The position numbers were made by a program, and so were the translations under genes. From NCBI GenBank assembly GCA_018263115.1, contig JADFDC010000018.1:1-41869 (forward strand): 41,869 bases of DNA, in the 5' to 3' direction. The notes below the pieces were generated by a model. That model was not told the origin of the DNA, did no database searches, and saw only the letters and a program-made list of their open reading frames with translations. Positions 36,124-41,869 of this stretch are shown here, piece by piece. How positions within the stretch are numbered: position 1 is the first letter of the stretch; each line of letters begins with the position of its first letter. The stretch is from Thiobacillus sp. Its GTDB lineage: Bacteria > Pseudomonadota > Gammaproteobacteria > Burkholderiales > Thiobacillaceae.

Positions 36124-36681
36124 ATGGCGCAAAACGCCCTGAATTTATTGTGGATTGACATGGAGATGTCCGGTTTATCCCCGGAAACCGACCGGGTGCT
36201 GGAAGTGGCGATCGTGGTGACGGATGCCGAACTCAACACGGTGGCGGAAGCGCCAGTGCTGGTAGTGCATCAACCGGATACCGTGCTGGATGCCATGGAC
36301 AACTGGAACAAGGGAACACACGGAAAATCCGGGCTGATTGACCGGGTCAAGGCATCAACACTGGACGAAGCCGCGGTGGAAGCGCAGATGCTGGCTTTCA
36401 TCAAACAATATGTGCCCGAGCGCACTTCGCCAATGTGCGGCAATTCGATCTGTCAGGATCGCCGCTTTTTGGCGCGCCACATGCCCAAACTTGAGGCATT
36501 TTTTCATTATCGAAACCTGGATGTCAGCACGTTGAAGGAACTTGCCAAGCGCTGGCGACCCGGTCTGGCTGAAGGATTCAAGAAGTCCAGCAAGCATGAG
36601 GCTCTGGCGGACATCTATGAATCAATCGAAGAGATGAAGTACTACCGGGCAAATTTCATCCAGTGCCTGCAAAGTGCATGA
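36124..36681 (+). CDS. orn: Oligoribonuclease
   Basis: 185 residues, full length. DEDD exonuclease motifs: [15 protein letters not shown] near the start (first Asp and Glu), [13 protein letters not shown], and the C-terminal [20 protein letters not shown] with the last acidic residue and histidine. It degrades two-base RNAs and pGpG, the breakdown product of cyclic di-GMP. It diverges from the cytochrome gene; no clear promoter was fixed in the 111-base gap. Confidence 0.97.
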   Translation: MAQNALNLLWIDMEMSGLSPETDRVLEVAIVVTDAELNTVAEAPVLVVHQPDTVLDAMDNWNKGTHGKSGLIDRVKASTLDEAAVEAQMLAFIKQYVPERTSPMCGNSICQDRRFLARHMPKLEAFFHYRNLDVSTLKELAKRWRPGLAEGFKKSSKHEALADIYESIEEMKYYRANFIQCLQSA

Positions 36682-36738
36682 ATTTTGCTTAATTAATAAA
36701 TGGCTAAAATCAAAAAATTGAACGCAAAGGCATAAAAC

Positions 36739-39294
36739 ATGGCTAAGGGAACTACATACACGATAGAGGTCAACCCCAAGATTCCCAGACGGCTGATCCG
36801 ACTGGAGGAATTGGCCAACAACCTTTGGTACGGCTGGGACAAGCCCACCCGTACCCTGTTCTCCAGACTGCATCCCGGTTTGTGGGAGGCCGCAGGCCAT
36901 AACCCCAAGGCTTTCCTGAAACGCGTGGACGAACAGCGGTTGGTGGAAGCAGCCGAAGATCATGTCTTCCTTGCCAGCTACAACCGCGTGTTATCGGCTT
37001 ATGACACTTACCATAACGAGCCTCTCAAGCGTAACCAGCCCGAACGGCTGAAACACAGCGACATGGTGGCGTATTTCTGCGCCGAGTTTGGTTTTCATGA
37101 AAGTTTTCCCATCTACTCCGGCGGATTGGGAATTCTTGCTGGCGATCACTGCAAGGCCGCATCGGACATGCGGCTGCCCTTTGTTGGCGTAGGCCTGTTG
37201 TACCGGCAGGGGTATTTTTCCCAGACCATCGACGGGGACGGCCGTCAGGTGGCGCACTACCACGATTCAGATTTTGATGACCTGCCCGTCACCCCAGCGT
37301 ACGGAGACGATGGCCAGGAATTGAAGGTGCAGGTGGAATTCCCGGGACGCATGGTCACAGTCAAGGTATGGATTGTGCGAGTGGGACATGTCTGGCTTAA
37401 CCTTCTGGATACGGACCTGGAAGAAAATTCACCCGAAGACCGTTACATCACCCACCAACTGTATGGCGGTGATCGTGAAATGCGCATCAAGCAGGAAATC
37501 ATTCTGGGTGTGGGAGGATTTCGTGCGCTTGAAGCGATGGGCGTCAAGCCGACGGTCTGGCACATGAACGAAGGTCATGCCGCTTTTCTGGTTCTGGAAC
37601 GGGTTCGTTCGCTGATGAAGCAGCACAAGCTGGATTTTCAGAGCGCGCTGGAAGCGGTTGCGGCCGATACCGTTTTCACGACCCACACGCCTGTGCCGGC
37701 CGGGCACGATCATTTTGCCAGCGAAATGATTGAACGCTACTTCCGCGAATGCTGCCAGCAGCTTGATATTCCAATGTCACAGTTACATGCGCTGGGGCAT
37801 AGCAACCTCGGTCCGGATTTCAACATGACCGCGCTGGCCCTGCATGGCTCGCGGCATCACAATGGCGTCTCGCGAATTCATGGCGGTGTGTCGGCGGACA
37901 TTTGCAGCGAACACTGGCCGCAGATCGAGCCGGACGAGAACCCTATGAGCTATGTCACAAATGGGGTGCATGTCAGTACCTTTCTCGCGGATGAATGGAT
38001 CGAACTGTTCGACAACCGGCTGGGTTATGACTGGCGCCATCGTGTCAGTGATGCAGCGTTCTGGGAAGAGCGTATCGACAGCATTCCGGACCATCTGTTC
38101 TGGAGCGTGCGGCAGACGCTCAAGTCGCAATTGCTCCACATGCTGAACAAGCGTTACTCGCAACAGCACAAGCGCAATCATGGCTCGCAAGCCCACCTTG
38201 ACCGCCTGCTTAAGCTGGCCAATCCGCTCGATCCAAAAGTGCTGACCATCGGTTTTGCGCGTCGTTTTGCCACGTATAAACGCGCGGCTCTTCTGTTCGA
38301 GAACATCGACTGGCTCAAGCGCATCATCTCGGACGAGAACCGGCCTGTGCTGTTTGTGTTTGCCGGCAAGGCGCACCCAGCGGATCAGCCTGGGCAGGCG
38401 CTGATTCAGCGAATTCATCAATTGTCCCGCATGCCCGAGTTCGAGGGCAGATTGTTGCTGGTCGAGGGCTACGATCTGGGCCTTGCCCGGCGCCTCGTCG
38501 CTGGTGTGGATGTCTGGTTGAATAACCCGATTTACCCTCTGGAGGCTTCCGGTACGTCCGGCATGAAAGCCGCCATGAACGGCACGCTCAATCTGTCCGT
38601 GCTTGACGGCTGGTGGGACGAAGGCTGGGATGGAACCAATGGCTGGGCCATCAAGCCCGCGCCGACGCACTATGACGATGCCCGGCGCAATGCTGAAGAC
38701 AGTCTGACCCTGTATGAATTGCTGCAGGACAAGATCGTTCCGCTCTATTATCAGCGCAACGAAATGGGTTTTTCCGATGGCTGGGTAAAAATGGCCAAGC
38801 GCTCGATCGCAACCTTGCTGCCGCGTTTCAACTCGGCGCGCATGGTATCGGAATATGTAGATCAGTTCTATCTGCCCGCCAGCGAGCAGGGCCGAATATT
38901 ACGGGACAATAAATTCGCAGGGGCACGTAATTTATCGGCCTGGAAAACCCGCGTTCGCAGCCATTGGTCAGGCATCAAATTGACCCGGCTGGATGACGCC
39001 AGGAAACGCATCGCCTATGGTGACAGTTTCAAGCTGCGCGTTTCCGCCTGGCTGGATGGACTGGATCCAACCGACGTGCGGGTTGAAGTGCTGATCGAAC
39101 GGCCGGGCAAACCCAACAAAATGCTGAATTGCCTGTGCATGAACAGCGCGGGAAAGCTTGATGATGGAAGCACTTTATACGAGCTGGAGATCGCGCCAGA
39201 GCTGTGCGGCAAGCTGGATTACCGCATCCGCATCTATCCCTGGCATGAGTTGTTGACACATCCGTTTGAAACGGGGTTGATGGTCTGGTTGTGA
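36739..39294 (+). CDS. glgP: Alpha-glucan phosphorylase (GlgP, DUF3417-containing short type)
   Basis: 851 residues. The N-terminal DUF3417 domain (IPRRLIRLEELANNLWYGWD, about residues 15-34) marks the short prokaryotic glucan-phosphorylase type. The middle has FCAEFGFHESFPIYSGGLGILAGDH and MNEGHAAFLVLER; the PLP lysine is in ASGTSGMKAAMNG near residue 610. It releases glucose 1-phosphate from glycogen or maltodextrin. It faces glgA in convergent orientation. Confidence 0.95.
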   Translation: MAKGTTYTIEVNPKIPRRLIRLEELANNLWYGWDKPTRTLFSRLHPGLWEAAGHNPKAFLKRVDEQRLVEAAEDHVFLASYNRVLSAYDTYHNEPLKRNQPERLKHSDMVAYFCAEFGFHESFPIYSGGLGILAGDHCKAASDMRLPFVGVGLLYRQGYFSQTIDGDGRQVAHYHDSDFDDLPVTPAYGDDGQELKVQVEFPGRMVTVKVWIVRVGHVWLNLLDTDLEENSPEDRYITHQLYGGDREMRIKQEIILGVGGFRALEAMGVKPTVWHMNEGHAAFLVLERVRSLMKQHKLDFQSALEAVAADTVFTTHTPVPAGHDHFASEMIERYFRECCQQLDIPMSQLHALGHSNLGPDFNMTALALHGSRHHNGVSRIHGGVSADICSEHWPQIEPDENPMSYVTNGVHVSTFLADEWIELFDNRLGYDWRHRVSDAAFWEERIDSIPDHLFWSVRQTLKSQLLHMLNKRYSQQHKRNHGSQAHLDRLLKLANPLDPKVLTIGFARRFATYKRAALLFENIDWLKRIISDENRPVLFVFAGKAHPADQPGQALIQRIHQLSRMPEFEGRLLLVEGYDLGLARRLVAGVDVWLNNPIYPLEASGTSGMKAAMNGTLNLSVLDGWWDEGWDGTNGWAIKPAPTHYDDARRNAEDSLTLYELLQDKIVPLYYQRNEMGFSDGWVKMAKRSIATLLPRFNSARMVSEYVDQFYLPASEQGRILRDNKFAGARNLSAWKTRVRSHWSGIKLTRLDDARKRIAYGDSFKLRVSAWLDGLDPTDVRVEVLIERPGKPNKMLNCLCMNSAGKLDDGSTLYELEIAPELCGKLDYRIRIYPWHELLTHPFETGLMVWL

Positions 39295-39297
39295 CGC

Positions 39298-39391
39298 GTT
39301 ATTGATACGAAACCTATGATCTTGAACAAAACAGCTCCCCGCCAATGAAACTGATGGGCAGGAAAGCCGCGCCATGTTTCGGATCAATAAC
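39298..39391. repeat. 16-bp inverted repeat flanking 62 bases between glgP and glgA
   Basis: GTTATTGATACGAAAC at 39298-39313 and GTTTCGGATCAATAAC at 39376-39391 are reverse complements at 15 of 16 positions. The motif TTATTGAT-NYGAAA recurs in the neighbouring palindrome, so four half-sites of the same family lie within about 150 bases. No reading frame is visible inside. Confidence 0.75.
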
Positions 39392-39409
39392 AATAAAACC
39401 TCGGCGTGC

Positions 39410-39449
39410 TATTGATGTGAAATTCAAGAACTTGAATTTCACATCAATA
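39410..39449. repeat. 40-bp near-perfect palindrome between glgP and glgA
   Basis: Left arm TATTGATGTGAAATTCAAG (39410-39428) and right arm CTTGAATTTCACATCAATA (39431-39449) are exactly complementary, with a two-base AA centre. It is AT-rich, lacks a T tract of terminator type, and ends directly at the glgA stop (39451). It may be a protein-binding site, a bidirectional terminator or a repeat element. Confidence 0.85.
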
Positions 39450-39450
39450 A

Positions 39451-40896
39451 TCAGGCCTTGATCGCAGTCTGATAGACGTCGAGATATTCCCGCGCGCTGT
39501 TTTCCCAGCTGAAGTCCTGAGCCATTCCAGTACGGACCAGCTGGCGCCAGGCCAGCTTGTGCTTGTACAGCACGAATGCCCGGCGAATTGTTTCGAACAG
39601 GGTGGTGGCATCAAGCACGTCGACGACAAAACCGGTCGCGGTACCTTGCGAGAGGTTGCCGAGGCTCGCATGCACGACGGTATCGGCCAGGCCGCCCACG
39701 TTGTGCACCACCGGCGGCGTGCCATAGCGCAGGCTGTACATCTGGTTGAGCCCGCAGGGCTCGAAACGCGACGGCATCAGGAACAGGTCTGACCCGGCCT
39801 CGATGCGGTGGCTAAGGCCTTCGTTATAGCCAATATGGACAGCTATCTTGCCTTGATGGGCCGCCGCCAGGTTTTGCCAAGCCGTTTCCAATGCCGCATC
39901 GCCGTTTCCCAGCACCACGATTTGCGCACCCAGTTCCACAAGCCGGGGCGCGGTTTCAATAACCACGTCCGAGCCCTTTTGCAGGGTTAGCCTTGAAACC
40001 ATGCCCAGCAAGGGCGCGTTGGGATTGCGCTCCAATCCAAGTTCATCCTGAATGGCCAGTTTGTCGAGTGCCTTGCCCGCAAGGTTATCCGCGCTGTAAG
40101 TGGCATCCAGATACTTGTCTCTGGATGGGTTCCACTCCACGGTATCGATCCCGTTTAGGATGCCGTGCAAAACGTCCTTGCGTGCATACAGCAAGCCCTG
40201 CATGCCCATGCCAAAGGCCTCGGTCTGAATTTCGCGGGCGTAAGTCGGGCTGACCGTGGTGAGGCGGGTTGCGTAGAACAATCCAGCCTTCAGAAAAGAC
40301 AGTTTCCCGAAATATTCCACGCCATGCATGGAAAAGCTCTCTGGGGGCAGGCCAAGCAAGTCGAATGTGTCTTGCGGGAAAATACCCTGGTAAGCCAGAT
40401 TATGCACAGTGAAAATGGAAGGTGTGCGTGGCGGTTTGCCAAAGTGCAGATAGGCCGGTGCCAGACCTGTCTGCCAGTCATTGCAATGCAAAACATCCGG
40501 GTGAAAATCCAGCGGCGTTTGCGGCCCAGCCAGCCAAGCCGCGAATTGCGACAGCAGCCCGAAGCGCTGGGCATTATCAGGCCAGTCCTTGCCGGCCTTG
40601 TCCTGATAAAGCCCCTCGCGGCCGTAGTAACCCGCATGCTCGATGATATAGAGCGGCACTTCCGAATCAGGCATGACTCCACATAGCAAAGCGGTCTCGC
40701 CATGAACAGGCAGATCGATGTTAAAAATGCGCGTCAGCCTTTTCACCCTGTCCAGAACGGAAGGGTAGCCCGGCAGCAGCACGCGCACATCCGCGCCGAT
40801 CTGGCGCAGCGCCGCGGGCAGCGCGCCGCTGACATCCGCCAGGCCGCCGGTTTTGGCGAGGGGATGAGCTTCTGAAGTGGCAAACAGTATTTTCAT
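39451..40896 (-). CDS. glgA: Glycogen synthase (ADP-glucose type) GlgA
   Basis: 481 residues, the standard size of bacterial GT5 glycogen synthase. The ADP-glucose-binding KTGGLADVSGALP is at residues 16-28; CNDWQTGLAPAYL, VSPTYAREIQTEAFG, and the C-terminal MPSRFEPCGLNQMYSLRYGTPPVV are all typical. It elongates alpha-1,4-glucan. It diverges from gnd, and its 3' end meets the palindrome-rich spacer shared with glgP. Confidence 0.97.
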   Translation of the reverse strand: MKILFATSEAHPLAKTGGLADVSGALPAALRQIGADVRVLLPGYPSVLDRVKRLTRIFNIDLPVHGETALLCGVMPDSEVPLYIIEHAGYYGREGLYQDKAGKDWPDNAQRFGLLSQFAAWLAGPQTPLDFHPDVLHCNDWQTGLAPAYLHFGKPPRTPSIFTVHNLAYQGIFPQDTFDLLGLPPESFSMHGVEYFGKLSFLKAGLFYATRLTTVSPTYAREIQTEAFGMGMQGLLYARKDVLHGILNGIDTVEWNPSRDKYLDATYSADNLAGKALDKLAIQDELGLERNPNAPLLGMVSRLTLQKGSDVVIETAPRLVELGAQIVVLGNGDAALETAWQNLAAAHQGKIAVHIGYNEGLSHRIEAGSDLFLMPSRFEPCGLNQMYSLRYGTPPVVHNVGGLADTVVHASLGNLSQGTATGFVVDVLDATTLFETIRRAFVLYKHKLAWRQLVRTGMAQDFSWENSAREYLDVYQTAIKA

Positions 40897-40913
40897 GATT
40901 GAACAAATTCAGG

Positions 40914-40941
40914 CTGACAGTATAGCGGGCACGCGCATAAT
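40914..40941 (+). promoter_or_regulatory. Sigma-70-type promoter upstream of the 6-phosphogluconate dehydrogenase gene
   Basis: CTGACA at 40914-40919 and CATAAT at 40936-40941 each match the consensus in five of six positions and are 16 bases apart. The -10 ends 29 bases before the ATG at 40971, just inside the short glgA/gnd divergent gap. Confidence 0.6.
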
Positions 40942-40970
40942 CTATCCTGAAGACTTGAAAGGGGTTGACC

Positions 40971-41869
40971 ATGCAAGAAATCGGGCTGATCGGACTGGGG
41001 CGCATGGGCGCCAATATGGCGCGCAGACTTTCACGCAAGGGGTTTGCGCTGGTTGTCCACAACCGGACACATCCGGTTGCGCAGGAACTGGCGGCAGAAG
41101 AGGCGAACATGCTCGCGGTTCCCAGCCTGGATGAACTGGTTGGCACGCTGGCTGCGCCTCGTCTCGTTTGGCTCATGCTGCCGGCTGGCGAAGCTACGGA
41201 GCAGGCCATTCGGCAGCTTTCAGACCTGCTTGCCCCGGGCGATCTGTTGGTCAATGGCGCCAATGCGTATTACCAGGACAGCATGCGCCATGCTGAAGAA
41301 CTGGCGGAGAGAAACATCCGCTATGTCGATGCCGGGGTATCGGGCGGTGTCTGGGGCCTGGAAAACGGCTATGCACTCATGCTGGGCGGCATGCCGCAGT
41401 CCATTGCGAGACTGAGGCCTTTTATCGAGGCGCTGGCACCCGCGCCGGACCGGGGCTGGGTGCATTGCGGGCCGGCAGGGGCGGGACATTTCGCCAAGAT
41501 GGTTCATAACGGCATCGAGTACGGCATGATGCAGGCGCTGGCCGAAGGTTTGGCGCTGATGAAATCGAAATCCGAATTCAATTACGACCTAGCGGCGGTG
41601 ACGGAATCGTGGCGTCATGGCAGCGTGGTGCGTTCATGGCTGCTCGACTTGACCGCCGAGGTGCTGAAACGCGATCAGACTCTTGAACATATCGAGCCTT
41701 TTGTGGCGGATTCCGGCGAAGGCCGCTGGACCGCGCAGGAAGCCATCAATCAGGGTGTACCCGCGCCGGTCATGTCGCTGGCATTGATGATGCGTTACGC
41801 CACCCAGGGCAGCAACGACTATCCGGCCAAACTGCTGGCCATGATGCGCAATGCCTTTGGCGGACATCA
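40971..41869 (+). CDS. gnd: 6-phosphogluconate dehydrogenase, decarboxylating (short type), partial at window end
   Basis: The 299 codons present start MQEIGLIGLGRMGANMARRL, the NADP-binding Rossmann motif. VNGANAYYQDSMRHAEELAE, VDAGVSGGVWGLENGYALMLGG and HFAKMVHNGIEYGMMQALAEGL hold the substrate-binding and catalytic (Lys-Asn) elements. The frame is open to the last base and ends AFGGH, where the short (about 300-residue) Gnd/YqeC type usually finishes, so only a few codons are probably missing. It oxidises 6-phosphogluconate to ribulose 5-phosphate. Confidence 0.93.
   Translation, partial: MQEIGLIGLGRMGANMARRLSRKGFALVVHNRTHPVAQELAAEEANMLAVPSLDELVGTLAAPRLVWLMLPAGEATEQAIRQLSDLLAPGDLLVNGANAYYQDSMRHAEELAERNIRYVDAGVSGGVWGLENGYALMLGGMPQSIARLRPFIEALAPAPDRGWVHCGPAGAGHFAKMVHNGIEYGMMQALAEGLALMKSKSEFNYDLAAVTESWRHGSVVRSWLLDLTAEVLKRDQTLEHIEPFVADSGEGRWTAQEAINQGVPAPVMSLALMMRYATQGSNDYPAKLLAMMRNAFGGH

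Overview
This window is chromosomal DNA of a Gram-negative betaproteobacterium, and gene content suggests the Nitrosomonadales (Gallionella, Sideroxydans or Sulfuricella type). That placement is an inference. It rests on the order murJ-ribF-ileS-lspA-fkpB-ispH, the rpsT / DUF3579 / argD-argF-argG neighbourhood, a proteasome-like protein of the betaproteobacterial (BPH) type, and a complete type IV minor-pilin operon. No tRNA, rRNA or CRISPR array was seen.

Layout. Positions 1-449 are one end of an IS3-family insertion sequence cut by the window edge. Positions 719-8805 form a surface-glycan region: three forward genes (a GT2-like glycosyltransferase, a GT10 fucosyltransferase-family protein and a GT9 heptosyltransferase-family protein) meet a reverse-strand run (thiO-like oxidoreductase, ELM1-family protein, GT4 glycosyltransferase, class I methyltransferase with a C9 tract, DUF6165 protein, FkbM methyltransferase). 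Positions 8922-16437 hold the forward type IV pilus assembly operon (two FimT/GspH pilins, PilV, PilW, PilX, a small exported protein, PilY1, PilE). Its likely terminator hairpin lies inside the 3' end of the convergent ispH gene.

Positions 16448-23678 (reverse) are the housekeeping block murJ, ribF, ileS, lspA, fkpB, ispH. Two short repeats have intruded into its coding DNA: a 7-bp tandem repeat in ileS and an inverted repeat that supplies the C-terminus of RibF. Positions 23774-31342 carry rpsT, DUF3579, a 31-residue membrane peptide beside an orphan Urate_ox_N-type membrane protein, the arginine genes argD, argF and argG with a DUF2283 gene between the last two, then ppnP, a proteasome-like peptidase, yajQ, a DJ-1 protein and a CBS-domain protein.

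Positions 31551-36681 hold an LTA-synthase-type membrane sulfatase-fold protein, an exported DsrE-like protein, rsgA, a free-standing CZB zinc-binding domain, phhB, a small cytochrome c and orn. The right end is glycogen and carbon metabolism: glgP and glgA converge on a palindrome-rich spacer, and a short-type 6-phosphogluconate dehydrogenase gene is cut by the window end.

Most genes are ordinary. The most interesting points are the tiny membrane peptide with the orphan Urate_ox_N protein, the proteasome homologue, the nested palindromes between glgP and glgA, the extra exported protein in the pilus operon, the possible phase-variable C tract, and the terminator embedded in ispH. No complete new multi-gene system could be shown from sequence alone.
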